The position numbers and the translations under genes were made by a program. A stretch of 64,000 nt of DNA, from positions 62,001 through 126,000 of the forward strand of contig JACKDR010000002.1 in the NCBI GenBank assembly GCA_020633495.1, in the 5' to 3' direction. Positions within the stretch are counted from its first letter, which is position 1, and every line of letters starts with the position of its first letter. The stretch is from Kofleriaceae bacterium (lineage in GTDB: Bacteria; Myxococcota_A; Polyangia; Haliangiales; Haliangiaceae). The notes under the pieces are model-generated. The model made no database searches. It saw nothing but the letters and a program-made list of their open reading frames with translations, and was not told the origin of the DNA. Positions 22,907-32,212 of this stretch are shown here, piece by piece.

Positions 22907-25327
22907 ATGAGCGTCGGCGTCAGGATCGAGCAGCGCGGCGACGTGATGACCGTCCCGCGGGATCGACGGGCCTCCCCGGCGGAGCCCACGCGTCGCGCGA
23001 TTCGCGACGCGCCGGTCGAGCGGCCCACGCGCGCCGGGCACCGGCACGTGCGATGGGTGATCGTCGCCGCAACCCTGCTCCTGCTGCGAGCCGCGCCGGC
23101 CCGGGCCGACGAGACCACCTGCGCCGAGAAGGCCGCGTGTACCTACAAGTGCAACCGGATCGAGTGCACGGACGCGCCCCCGGCGGGGATCGTGCGTGAC
23201 CCGGGGCCGGAGCCCGCGGAGAAGATCATCACGCTCCGGCCGGTCACTACAGCCGTGCTGTCCGACTGGTCCACGAGCCCCGAGGACGCGGAGAGCATAG
23301 CGACCGCCGCCACGAGGGTGAAGATGCGCGAAGACTGCGGGAGCCGCGGCGAACGGCTCGACCGCGTGACGTCCACCTTCACCGAGTGGTGCGAGGACAA
23401 CCACAACACCTCGCACCCGCAGGTTCGCTGCAAGGTCAAGTCGCAGGGGGAGTGCAAGCGGGTCGATGCCAACCCCGACCACGCTCGCTGGTTGAAGGAC
23501 GTGGAGGTGAGCAAGCAGGACCAGCGTGAGCTCGACTCGAAGCAGGCCGCGTACGCACAATGCCAGGCTCGCGCCCAGACCGAGCGTGACAGCTGCGCGG
23601 CGATGTGTAGCTGCTCGGGGTCGAGCGGCGGCGGCAGCGCCGGCGGCACCACCGCCACCGGGGGCGGCACCGGCAGCGGTGGCGGCAACATCAGCACCGG
23701 GGGCAGCACCGGGGGCAGCACCGGCGGCGACGGCGACGGCAGCACCGGCGGTGGCACGAGCGCCGGGACCGGCGCCGGCGGAGGGACCGGCACCGGCGAC
23801 GGCGGCGGGACAGGATCGAGCGGTGGTCCCGACGACGGCGCCACGTGGACGCCCACGCCCGCGGGGGGCACGGTGACGGTCGGACCGACCGACTGGCAGG
23901 AGGCGCAGCTCCGCGACCTGGCGACGGCGCAGCAGCGCCTGCACCAGAGCAGCCAGGAGCTCGCCGCAGCGATGGCCAATACCGACCCCAAGAATCTGAT
24001 CTTCGCGCCGATGTTCGTGGCGCCGTACTACGTGCTCCAGGCGCTGAGCAACAGCGGCACGACCGGCGTGTACATCTTCGAGCACACGCTGCTGATCGCT
24101 CCCGTCGTGGCCATGAGCCTCGCCCTGCCGTCCAGCAACCGGCGCCGGGCCGAGGAGATGAAGAAGTCGTACGGCGTCGCGATCGCCGCGGCGACGGCCC
24201 GGTGCGACCAGGGTGAGCTGGCGAGCTGCGACGAGGCCCAGCACCTCGTCGACGTCCTCCACGACGCCGTCCAGACCGGCGGCCACCGGCGCCTCGAGCA
24301 CAGGGTGATGGGACGCGGCCTGTGGCCCGGTCCCGTCACCTCGGCCCGGGCGTCCGGAATGCTCTCGTTCGAGCACGTCGGCTCCGGTGACTTCGCCGGC
24401 GACCTCCACGGGTTCGGCAGTCGCATCGCGATGCGCCGAGGCTTCGGCGTGCTGGCGGTGGGGCTCACCAACCGCCTGGGCAGCGGCGACCGCTCGCTGT
24501 TCTCGTTCGACGGCGCGATCGGGGTCCAGCTCGGGACCGGCCTGGTGTCGCCGTACGTGCTGTTCGACGCGCGGTTCCACCTCTCGCTCGGCGACGTCGC
24601 GGCCGACGCACCTCGCTCCGACCGCGTGCTCGAGATCGGCAACGTCATCGACCTCGCGCCCGTACTGTCGTCGCGCGGCCCGATCACCTTGTCGCCCCAG
24701 CTCGACCTCGGCGTCGCCATCCCCCTCACCGGCGACTTCGACGTCGGCTATCGCGCCGGGGTCGGCCTCACGTTCATCCAGATGGATCCGACGAACGTGC
24801 GCGACTACTCGCTGGCCCGCGATCGCCGCCCGCCGCGGGACGACGCCTACGCCAACTGGGTCCTGCCCTACCTGATGCCCGACGGCGTCGGCGCCCAGTT
24901 CGCGCGGTGGAACGGCGTCCCCTCCAGCGTGTCCGCGTCCAACCGCTCGAAGCCGCCGTACGAGGTCGCGATCTTCGATGCCTGGTACCGCAAGCGCGCC
25001 GCCGGCTTCGGGGTCGGCGTCGCCCTGGGAATGTTCGGCCGGCGCTGGAGCTGGCACAACCGCGAGCACGAGGCCGGGTTCATGGTCGGCTTCATGGGCA
25101 CCGAGCTCTACAACTGGCAGACCGCCGACGACGGCTCGGTCGTGAACGTCGGGCTCTTGCCCACTAAGGCGTTCGTCCGCTACAGCGCCCTGCCGATGGA
25201 CCTCGAGCTCGGGGTGATGGGCTCGCCGCTGTGGGCGCGCATCGACACCCGCGACTCCTCCGACGACAGCTTCAGCATGTTCGGTGGCGGGTCGTCGCTC
25301 GACGTCTATCTCGCCGTCGGTCTCTGA
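22907..25327 (+). CDS. Secreted Cys-rich protein with Gly/Ser linker and beta-rich C-terminus, paralogue 1
   Basis: 806 residues from ATG 22907, which has a strong ribosome-binding site (ggagg at 22896-22900). The hydrophobic signal (VIVAATLLLLRAAPARA) starts only about 48 residues in; GTG 23047 directly before it is an alternative start. The frame also extends to GTG 22799. The mature N-terminal domain has eleven or so cysteines in a charged helical region (about 70-230). A Gly/Ser/Thr linker (about 235-315) follows, then a helical segment and a C-terminal half with alternating strands, probably an outer-membrane barrel. No known family recognised. It is 40-50% similar by eye to the gene at 26761, which has the same layout and leader, so the two arose by tandem duplication. 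Confidence 0.78.
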   Translation: MSVGVRIEQRGDVMTVPRDRRASPAEPTRRAIRDAPVERPTRAGHRHVRWVIVAATLLLLRAAPARADETTCAEKAACTYKCNRIECTDAPPAGIVRDPGPEPAEKIITLRPVTTAVLSDWSTSPEDAESIATAATRVKMREDCGSRGERLDRVTSTFTEWCEDNHNTSHPQVRCKVKSQGECKRVDANPDHARWLKDVEVSKQDQRELDSKQAAYAQCQARAQTERDSCAAMCSCSGSSGGGSAGGTTATGGGTGSGGGNISTGGSTGGSTGGDGDGSTGGGTSAGTGAGGGTGTGDGGGTGSSGGPDDGATWTPTPAGGTVTVGPTDWQEAQLRDLATAQQRLHQSSQELAAAMANTDPKNLIFAPMFVAPYYVLQALSNSGTTGVYIFEHTLLIAPVVAMSLALPSSNRRRAEEMKKSYGVAIAAATARCDQGELASCDEAQHLVDVLHDAVQTGGHRRLEHRVMGRGLWPGPVTSARASGMLSFEHVGSGDFAGDLHGFGSRIAMRRGFGVLAVGLTNRLGSGDRSLFSFDGAIGVQLGTGLVSPYVLFDARFHLSLGDVAADAPRSDRVLEIGNVIDLAPVLSSRGPITLSPQLDLGVAIPLTGDFDVGYRAGVGLTFIQMDPTNVRDYSLARDRRPPRDDAYANWVLPYLMPDGVGAQFARWNGVPSSVSASNRSKPPYEVAIFDAWYRKRAAGFGVGVALGMFGRRWSWHNREHEAGFMVGFMGTELYNWQTADDGSVVNVGLLPTKAFVRYSALPMDLELGVMGSPLWARIDTRDSSDDSFSMFGGGSSLDVYLAVGL

Positions 25328-25375
25328 TCGGTACCCGCCCGTGCGTCCGTCCACACCGGCGCCGCGCGTGATCTA

Positions 25376-25552
25376 GATCGCCGCGACGATCTACGGCGGC
25401 CCCGAGGGCAGCCACGACGGCATCCACGACGACGCCGACGAGGTCACGCTGACCGTCCAGTACGGCCGGTAGGCCGCGGGCCCGGCGCAGTGCCCCGTTG
25501 CGGGCGGCGCGCGAGCTGCGATATCGTCTGACTCCGTGGGGGCTCAAACGGC
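25376..25552 (+). pseudogene. Duplicated segment, copy 2: relic of the beta-barrel gene 3' end
   Basis: Matches 22639-22815 at a fixed 2737-base offset. It retains the last ~30 codons of the barrel gene in frame through its own TAG (25470-25472) and the spacer up to the GTG of the next gene. No upstream part of the barrel gene remains; a stop lies just before the homology begins. This is a clean footprint of a past tandem duplication. Confidence 0.88.
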
Positions 25553-26681
25553 CGTCGTGCTGGGGGTCGTGACCGGGGCGCTCGCCGTCGGCGTCGCCGT
25601 GGGCGGCTGCGCCGACGCCCAGGCGGCGCCGAAGGCCAAGGCCGGCAAGGCACAGGCGAAGCCCGACGCGAAGCCCGCGGGCGCACCGGTCCAGCCGGCC
25701 CAGCCCGACGCGCCGGCCCAGCCCGACGCGAAGCCGGTCGAACCGACGGCGGGCGAACCTGCCGAGGCCGGTAAGCCCGACGCGCCGGCCCAGCCGGCGG
25801 CTGCCAAGGAGGCGCGCGCCGTCGCCACCTACATCGCCGCCGAGACCAAGGGGCGGTGCCCGACCCACGTCGCGGTCGGGCCACTGTACTACGGCACCTA
25901 CACCGGTCTCACCGGCCCGTCGGCGTCGCGCCAGGCCAGGGACGCGTGCAAGGCGAAGTACCCGGACCTCTACTGCTACGTGCGCGAGGCCAAGCTCGAC
26001 ACCGCGGTCCTGGTCGCCGAGGTCGTGTCCCGCACCGGCGCGTGCACCGACGGCGCGGCCGCGACGTACAAGAAGTTCGGGATCGGCTTCGGCGTCACCA
26101 GCGAGCGCGCCCGCGACCTGGCACTGAAAGAGCTCGGCAACGCGGACTGGAACTTCACCGCCGGCGTCGACGCGTGGACCGCGGAGGCCACGCTGGTGGC
26201 GTCGGCGACGCCGGCGGCACCGAAGGCGACGGCGCTGCCCGCGGATCTGCTGAAGCGCGAGCTCGAGTGCGGCGACGGCATCACGGCGACGTTCGCCCCT
26301 TTCAAGAAGCAGACCGCGGACCCGCGGATCGCGGGCACCTACAGCGACGGCTCGCACTCGGTCTTCGCGCTGCAGCAGGTGATCGACCTCGCGTACGAGC
26401 TCGAGTATGGCGGCTGCGAGGACCCCGACGGCAAGGCGGCGTGCCCGGTGCCGGCCGGCGGCTACCCGCCCGACGAGCAGCACGGTCCTTCGCCGAGCAC
26501 CTGGGCCGCGGCGTGGACCCAGATCGCGTGCCCGGTCGGCCACGTGCCGTCGGCGACGAGCGAGCTGATCCAGTGGATCATCGACCAGGATCCGTTCCGC
26601 GGCGACGCGCTGTGCGGTGGCGACGGCTGTGCACCGGCGCCGCGCAAGCAGCGCAAGGGAAAGAACGGCGTGCGCGGCTGA
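25536..26681 (+). CDS. Predicted lipoprotein with Ala/Pro/Lys-rich linker, unknown function
   Basis: 381 residues from GTG 25536. The hydrophobic N-terminus ends VAVGGC, compatible with a lipobox (Cys24). A low-complexity Ala/Pro/Asp/Lys segment runs to about residue 95. The folded part (about 96-370) contains at least twelve cysteines, with CxxxYxDLYCYVREAK early and CPVPAGGYPPDEQHGPSPS late. I recognise no family. The ancestral copy appears to have been present also upstream of the first paralogue, where only about 13 codons remain (22799-22840). Probably co-transcribed with the gene at 26761, 79 bases downstream. Confidence 0.7.
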   Translation: MGAQTAVVLGVVTGALAVGVAVGGCADAQAAPKAKAGKAQAKPDAKPAGAPVQPAQPDAPAQPDAKPVEPTAGEPAEAGKPDAPAQPAAAKEARAVATYIAAETKGRCPTHVAVGPLYYGTYTGLTGPSASRQARDACKAKYPDLYCYVREAKLDTAVLVAEVVSRTGACTDGAAATYKKFGIGFGVTSERARDLALKELGNADWNFTAGVDAWTAEATLVASATPAAPKATALPADLLKRELECGDGITATFAPFKKQTADPRIAGTYSDGSHSVFALQQVIDLAYELEYGGCEDPDGKAACPVPAGGYPPDEQHGPSPSTWAAAWTQIACPVGHVPSATSELIQWIIDQDPFRGDALCGGDGCAPAPRKQRKGKNGVRG

Positions 26682-26760
26682 CGGATCGCGGGGGGAGTTC
26701 GGGGAGTGGGGGTGGGGCGAGCGCGGGCTCGCACGACCCGAACGACAGCGGAGGCACCGG

Positions 26761-28992
26761 ATGAGAGCTGTAGCCAGCATCGTGATCGCGCTGATCGGCC
26801 TGATCGGCGTGACCGGCGCGACCGCACCCGCGCGCGCCCAGGGCCAGTGCGTGTCGCTGTCGCAGTGCCAGAAGTCGTGCCCGACCTCGGGCTGCACCGA
26901 GACGCCGCCGGCGATGCTCGTCAAGGATGCCGGCCCCGAGCCGGCGCGGACGATCGAGACGCTCCGGGACGTCAACGCGGTCGGGCAGACCGCGAACAAC
27001 GACTGGGAGTGGTCGGACACCCGAGACGACGCGATCGCCCGCGCCGTCGCCCACGGCAAGGACAAGCTCCACCAGGCGTGTCGCGACTGGGACGCGTCGT
27101 CGAGCCTGCTCGAGGATCGCGTCGCGACCGAGGGCCAGCAGGAGTGCCGGAAGGCATCGCTCGGGGGCAAGGAGCAGTGGAACTGCACCGCCAAGGTCAA
27201 GGGCGTGTGCCGCAAGGAGGATCCGAACCCGGCGCACGAGGTGTGGGTGCGCGACAAGGCGCAGCAGGACGCCGACGAGCGCAAGCGGGCCGGCCTCGAG
27301 GCGAAGTGGCAAGCGTGCGAGGCCGACGCCTCGCGAGCGCGCCAGCAATGTCTGCAGACGTGCGAGGCGTCGTGCAGCGGCAGCGGCGCGGGCGGTGGCA
27401 GCGGCGGTGGCGGCACCAGCGGCGGTGGCAGCACCAGCGGCGGCGGCAGCATCGGCACCGGTGGAGGCAGCAACAGCGGCGGTGACGGTGGCTGGAATGG
27501 CGGCGGCACCGGTGGCGACACCGGGACGAGCACGGGTGGCGGCGACAGCGGCGGCGGCGCCGGGACCTCGGGTGGCAGCAGCGGCGGGTCCGTGAACCTG
27601 CCGGTCGGGGCGCCGCGCACCGCCGCCGAGGGCATCGCCCGCGCCAACGCCGACAAGGCCCGGATGGACGCCGCGTTCGACAAGGCCATGGCGGGCATGG
27701 CGACGGCGCAGCCTGGCGGGGGCAAGGGGGCGGCGATCGGGATGGCCATCGGCGTGCTGATCACGCCGATCGTCGGCGTCGCCAAGGACGCCGGCTTCGA
27801 CGCGGTGATCTTCAACGCGGTGATGCCGATCCTGTTCGGGGCCATCATCGTCACCCAGGCCAACCTCGTGCCCTTTGCGATCAACCAGACGGGCTGGGAG
27901 GTGCGTCATCGCAACAACCTCCCCCTCTACCGGCAGCAGGTCGAGGCCCGGTGCGCGACCAGCAGCCCCGACGACTGCGCCCGTGACCGGGCCGCGCTCG
28001 AGGGCTACCTCCGGGGCGTGACGCCGTCGAAGATGCGCACGTTCCGGGCCTTCTGGCTGGGTCCGGCGGAGAACGTGCGTCCGGCGTACGCCACCACGAC
28101 GACCATCGGCTTCATCTCCGGAACCCAGACGCGCGACGGCGGCGAGGTCGATCACGCCGGCTACTTCATCAAGGGCATGGCGCGCCGCGGCTTCTCGCGC
28201 GCGGGGCTCGAGCTGCGCAACGTCTGGGGCGACTTCAACGGCGATGGCACCGAGGGGATGTTCGGTATCGGCTTCAACTTCGGCGTCCAGTTCGGCTCGG
28301 GCTTCCTGTCGCCGTACGCCGAGGCCCAGGCGCGCCTCCAGGCCGCGACCGCGGGCTACCCGCACGAGTCGGGCGGCGCCGACTACGGCCTCGCCATCGG
28401 CAACACGTTCAACTTCCACACCGTGGGCGCCAAGTCCGGCGACTTCGCCGGCTCGCTCGCCATCGACGCCGGCCTGCTGCTGCCGCTCGGTGGCCGCACC
28501 GTGTCCGGCTTCTACGTCGGCATGGGCTACGACTGGAACAAGGCGTCGCCGGGCAGCGGCTTCGATCTGGCGGCGTTCGAGGCGCGGAAGTACGACGAGA
28601 CCGAGTGGCTTTCGGCGCGCGTCACCGCGGGGACCGGCGGGCTCGGCGCCGGCGTCGAGGTGGTCAAGCTCCGCTTCCCCGGCGCGATCCTCAACCTGCT
28701 GGCGGCGGGCGACTTCCGCATCGGGCCCCACAGCTTCGCGCTCATCGGCGCCACCACCGGCCACGAGTGGCGCGTCGACGGCAACAAGCGCTACTACGTC
28801 ACCGCGAGCCCCGTCGGCGGCAGCGGGGGTGACGGCTACTGGGGCCTCGGCGACCTCCGGCTCGGCGGTGGCATCGACACCGAGGAGGCCCGCGTCGACG
28901 TCGGGATCGACGTGCCGCTGTACTGGAAGGGCGACAGCGGCTCGTACGCGACGCTCGATCCGGTGTCGCTGTTCGTGCGCCTCGCGTACTAG
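26761..28992 (+). CDS. Secreted Cys-rich protein with Gly/Ser linker and beta-rich C-terminus, paralogue 2
   Basis: 743 residues. ATG 26761 has the same leader as paralogue 1 (GCGGAGGCACCGGATGA), and here the signal peptide follows at once (IVIALIGLIGVTGATAPARA). The mature N-terminal domain carries the same spaced cysteines and the DPNPAHEVWVRD block (DANPDHARWLKD in paralogue 1). The Gly/Ser/Thr linker spans about 205-280. A helical section with a hydrophobic hairpin follows, and then a strand-rich C-terminal part (SLFVRLAY end) suggesting an outer-membrane barrel. The function is unknown. It is followed after eight bases by a small lipoprotein gene, probably in one operon. Confidence 0.78.
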   Translation: MRAVASIVIALIGLIGVTGATAPARAQGQCVSLSQCQKSCPTSGCTETPPAMLVKDAGPEPARTIETLRDVNAVGQTANNDWEWSDTRDDAIARAVAHGKDKLHQACRDWDASSSLLEDRVATEGQQECRKASLGGKEQWNCTAKVKGVCRKEDPNPAHEVWVRDKAQQDADERKRAGLEAKWQACEADASRARQQCLQTCEASCSGSGAGGGSGGGGTSGGGSTSGGGSIGTGGGSNSGGDGGWNGGGTGGDTGTSTGGGDSGGGAGTSGGSSGGSVNLPVGAPRTAAEGIARANADKARMDAAFDKAMAGMATAQPGGGKGAAIGMAIGVLITPIVGVAKDAGFDAVIFNAVMPILFGAIIVTQANLVPFAINQTGWEVRHRNNLPLYRQQVEARCATSSPDDCARDRAALEGYLRGVTPSKMRTFRAFWLGPAENVRPAYATTTTIGFISGTQTRDGGEVDHAGYFIKGMARRGFSRAGLELRNVWGDFNGDGTEGMFGIGFNFGVQFGSGFLSPYAEAQARLQAATAGYPHESGGADYGLAIGNTFNFHTVGAKSGDFAGSLAIDAGLLLPLGGRTVSGFYVGMGYDWNKASPGSGFDLAAFEARKYDETEWLSARVTAGTGGLGAGVEVVKLRFPGAILNLLAAGDFRIGPHSFALIGATTGHEWRVDGNKRYYVTASPVGGSGGDGYWGLGDLRLGGGIDTEEARVDVGIDVPLYWKGDSGSYATLDPVSLFVRLAY

Positions 28993-29000
28993 GATCCGTC

Positions 29001-29438
29001 GTGCCCGTGCGCCATCTCGCCCTCGCGCTCGTCGTCGCCGTCGCCGCGTGTCATGGCACGCCGGCTGCTCCGGGCGCGACTCCGGGTGCGGCGGCGCCGG
29101 CCGCGGGCGACGCGCCGATCGCCAACGTCGCCACCGGCGGAGACCCGGCGCCGGCCGACGACGGCACGCGCCGCTGCCTGCCCACCGTCGCCGCCGAGTG
29201 TGGCTGCGTCTACGCGTGCGCGCCGGGTCGGCTCGACGGCGACCACTGGATCGTCGACCACCCGTTCTGGGCGCCGACGCCGCTGCACGCCCACGTCGAT
29301 CGCTGGTGCGTCGACGGCGCCTGCACCGACGCGTTCTTCGGCGCGATCGTCTGCGATGGCATCTGCGCGCCCCGGCCGGCGGATGCGAGCTGCCACTTCG
29401 ACGACGCCGGCGCGTGCGTCGGTTCATCCGCGCCGTGA
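29001..29438 (+). CDS. Small Cys-rich lipoprotein, unknown function
   Basis: 145 residues from GTG 29001. Lipobox VAVAAC (Cys17) predicts lipid anchoring. An Ala/Pro/Gly spacer is followed by a compact domain with ten cysteines (CLPTVAAECGCVYAC and a repeat-like CVDGACTDAFFGAIVCDGIC). The high cysteine content fits an extracytoplasmic disulfide-bonded domain. It starts eight bases after the preceding gene and is likely co-transcribed. No family recognised. Confidence 0.72.
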   Translation: MPVRHLALALVVAVAACHGTPAAPGATPGAAAPAAGDAPIANVATGGDPAPADDGTRRCLPTVAAECGCVYACAPGRLDGDHWIVDHPFWAPTPLHAHVDRWCVDGACTDAFFGAIVCDGICAPRPADASCHFDDAGACVGSSAP

Positions 29439-29922
29439 GCGCGCACCGCCATCCGGACGCGCGGCTCCCGACCGGTATCGTGGAACGCCTTTCTGGATGG
29501 CCATGATCGCGACGTGCGCCGACGCTGGCGATGACCACGCACCCGCGACGCGGCGCCGCGATCGCCGCGCGCGCTGTCGCACCGACGCCCCGTCGATGCG
29601 TTATTGAGCATCGGTCGATGCGCTATTGAGAACGAGTCGACACCGCACACCGCGCGGCGTGCGGCAGCGCGCCGCACCGTCGTCACCGGCACTGACCGGA
29701 AGGCCCGATCGACGGCGATCTCCGTCGGAAGACCGCCATGACCGCGCCATCGACCGCGGACCACCGTGGCGCGTTCACCGCCGCGCCGGGTGCGCGACCA
29801 CGACGCTGACTCCAGCGACGCCGACGACGCCCACGACGACGCGATCGACGACGCGATCGACGTCAGCGGCCGCGTCTCCGACGACGATCGCACGTGAAGC
29901 GCGCCCACGAGATCCTTGACGG
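29439..29922. other. 484-base intergenic region with a 22-bp-spaced direct repeat
   Basis: No gene is visible. TCGATGCGYTATTGAG occurs at 29593-29608 and 29615-29630, differing at one base and spaced 22 bases (two helical turns), as expected for a tandem operator. Base composition is slightly less GC-rich here. The kinase gene begins at the right edge. Confidence 0.45.
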
Positions 29923-31653
29923 ATGCGGTCGCCGACCGCCAGACTCGAAACGATGCGCCCGATCGGGGGATCCTGGGGCCGATACGAGTGCTTGCACTTG
30001 ATCGCATCGGGCGGCATGGCGAACGTGTACCTGGCGCGGGTGCGGGGCCCCGCCGACTTCGTCCGCCACGTCATCGTCAAGTCGATCCGCTCGCCCAGCG
30101 ATCACGCGCAGGCGATGTTCCTCGACGAGGCGCGCGTCCTCGCGGCGCTGCACCACCAGAACATCGCGCAGGTCTACGACCTGCTCGTCACCGACGCCGG
30201 CCAGTACCTGCTCGTGATGGAGTACGTGCACGGCCACACCGTGCAGGCCGTGCTGCGGCGCGCCGAGATCGCCGAGTTCCGCATCCCGCTCGACTTCGCG
30301 CTCACCGTCGTCGAGGCCGTCGCGATGGGGCTCCACCACGCCCACGAGCGTCGCGACGACGCCGGGCGGCCGCGCGGCATCGTCCACCGCGACGTCACGC
30401 CCGGCAACATCATCGCCGCGTTCGACGGCGCGGTGAAGCTGATCGACTTCGGGATCGCGACCGCGTTCGAGCGCGAGACCGAGACCCAGAGCGGCGTCAT
30501 CAAGGGCAAGACCCGCTACATGGCGCCCGAGCAGGCGTCGGGCAGCGCCGTCGATCGCCGCGCCGACGTCTTCGGCCTCGGCGTCGTCCTCTACGAGCTC
30601 ACCACCCAGGTGCGCGCGTTCCCGCTGGCGGGCCCGCTCGAGATCCTCGACCGCACGATCCGGCCGCCGTCGGAGGTGCGCGCCGGCTACTACCCGATCC
30701 TCGAGGACATCGTCATGACCGCCACCGCGCGCGACGGCGGCTACCGGTTCCCCGACGCCGACGCCATGGCGCGCGCCGTGCGCGCCGCCGCCGTCCAGCT
30801 CGGCCTCACGCTCGGCCCCGCGGCGATCATGCGCACGATGGGCCGCCTGTTCGAGGAGCACGACGAGCCGTGGCTGATCGCCGGCCGCGACGCCGCCAGC
30901 GACGCCACCGACGCCGCCGCGGCGATCACCCGGCCGCGGACGCTGCTCGATCCACCGCTCGCCGCCGATCGCGAGGGGCCGTCCTGGGGCACCGACGTCC
31001 GCCCCGTGCGCGCGCGACGCCACCCGGTGTCGTGGGGCGTCGTCCCGGCCACCGGCGCGCTCGCCGACTGGGAGGTCGCCGTCGAGACCGCCGACTCGAC
31101 GACGAGGTTCCTCGCGATCGAGATGGTCGAGGACGCCGCCGATCCCGCCGGCCCGTTCGCGGTCGGCACCTCGCCGAACCCGCGCCTGGTCGCGCGCGCC
31201 GAGCTCGACGCCGGGCGCTCCGAGGAGCTGCTGCTCGACGTCGAGGAGATCCTCGAGCTCCCCGGCGCCGGCCGCCGCGACGAGCCCGCGCCCCTCGCCG
31301 ACGCCACCGAGGAGGCGACCACCGCCGACAGCTACGACGTCGTCGTCGAGGACGCGTACGAGGACGTCCTCGACGAGATCTGCGACGACGTCCCGGCGGC
31401 CGTCGCCGCCGCGCCGGCGTCGCCAGGCCTCGCCCCCGCGTCGCCGGGCCTCGCCCCGCGCCCCGGCCTGGCCGCCCGGGTCGCCGCCGCGCAGGCCTCG
31501 GCCGTCGATCCACCGGCGCCGCCGCGCCTGGCGTCGTCGACGCCGCGCCCGTCGCGACCGTCCTCGCCGCGCGACCCGCGCGCGTCAGCGCCGCCGCACC
31601 ACCGCCGCCGGCGCCAGCGCCGGCGGTCGCCCGCGCGCGCATGCGGACCCTGA
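29923..31653 (+). CDS. Ser/Thr protein kinase (Hanks type), C-terminus out of frame
   Basis: Eukaryotic-like kinase. ATG 29923 is the longest start; ATG 29953 (MRPIGGSWGRYECL) is equally plausible. Conserved elements: Gly-rich ASGGMANVYLAR, Lys in VIVKSI, catalytic HRDVTPGNI, DFGIA, and the activation/APE segment GKTRYMAPEQAS, so it should be active. The domain ends near residue 290. A long acidic/Ala-Pro linker follows. From about base 31520 this frame turns Arg/Pro-rich, while frame +2 becomes coding-like and leads into a TM helix and PEGA domain, so the complete protein is probably a kinase-TM-PEGA polypeptide of about 740 residues broken by one indel around 31500-31560. A real overlapping two-gene arrangement is the alternative. 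Confidence 0.85.
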   Translation: MRSPTARLETMRPIGGSWGRYECLHLIASGGMANVYLARVRGPADFVRHVIVKSIRSPSDHAQAMFLDEARVLAALHHQNIAQVYDLLVTDAGQYLLVMEYVHGHTVQAVLRRAEIAEFRIPLDFALTVVEAVAMGLHHAHERRDDAGRPRGIVHRDVTPGNIIAAFDGAVKLIDFGIATAFERETETQSGVIKGKTRYMAPEQASGSAVDRRADVFGLGVVLYELTTQVRAFPLAGPLEILDRTIRPPSEVRAGYYPILEDIVMTATARDGGYRFPDADAMARAVRAAAVQLGLTLGPAAIMRTMGRLFEEHDEPWLIAGRDAASDATDAAAAITRPRTLLDPPLAADREGPSWGTDVRPVRARRHPVSWGVVPATGALADWEVAVETADSTTRFLAIEMVEDAADPAGPFAVGTSPNPRLVARAELDAGRSEELLLDVEEILELPGAGRRDEPAPLADATEEATTADSYDVVVEDAYEDVLDEICDDVPAAVAAAPASPGLAPASPGLAPRPGLAARVAAAQASAVDPPAPPRLASSTPRPSRPSSPRDPRASAPPHHRRRRQRRRSPARACGP

Positions 31654-32153
31654 TGCTGCCGTCGCGCCTGCCGCCGCTGTGGGTGCTGGCCGGCGTCGCG
31701 CTCGCCGGCGTCACCGTCGGCGGCGCGCTGCTGCTACGGCGCGATGGTGGCCACGCCGATCACGGCCCGCGCGCCAACGCGGCCGCGGTGCCAGCCGCGC
31801 CGGCGACCGGCGTCGCGACCTCGCCGCCGCGCGCCCCCACGCAGGCCCCGCCGGCGAAGCCAGGCCCGACGCCCGCGGCGCCCGCGACACCTGGGGCGCC
31901 CGGCAAGCCCGCCGCGCACGCCGCCGCGCGGACGATCCGGCTGAAGATCGTCACCGATCCCGACGACGCCACCGTCGTCCTCGACGGCCATCGCCTCGGC
32001 CACGCCCCGCTGCGCCTCGAGCGCCCGCGCGAGCCCCGCACCGTGCCGCTCAAGATCCGCCGCCGCGGCTACCACACCCGCATCCTGCAGGTCTCCCTCG
32101 ACGCCGACCTCGACCTCACCGTCGAGCTCACGCGACGGGCGCGACGCCGTTGA
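31641..32153 (+). CDS. TM-PEGA segment, probably the displaced C-terminus of the kinase
   Basis: From ATG 31641, which overlaps the kinase stop (31651-31653), 170 residues are encoded. They are a hydrophobic helix (LWVLAGVALAGVTVGGALLL), an Ala/Pro-rich spacer and a PEGA domain (LKIVTDPDDATVVLDGHRLG ... VPLKIRRRGYHTRI). In Myxococcota such PEGA modules commonly sit on the periplasmic side of Ser/Thr kinases. The coding character of this frame begins about 120 bases before the ATG, which argues for a frameshift rather than an independent gene. Confidence 0.7.
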   Translation: MRTLMLPSRLPPLWVLAGVALAGVTVGGALLLRRDGGHADHGPRANAAAVPAAPATGVATSPPRAPTQAPPAKPGPTPAAPATPGAPGKPAAHAAARTIRLKIVTDPDDATVVLDGHRLGHAPLRLERPREPRTVPLKIRRRGYHTRILQVSLDADLDLTVELTRRARRR

Positions 32154-32212
32154 GCGGTCGCGCGGGCCAGCGCGCCGGCGCCGACGTCACGTCTGTCCTG
32201 GTCCCGTGTCGT

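Noticed and set aside
31641..32153. Independent PEGA-domain gene
   Set aside because: Not ruled out, but the frame is already coding-like well before its only ATG, so a displaced kinase tail is more likely.
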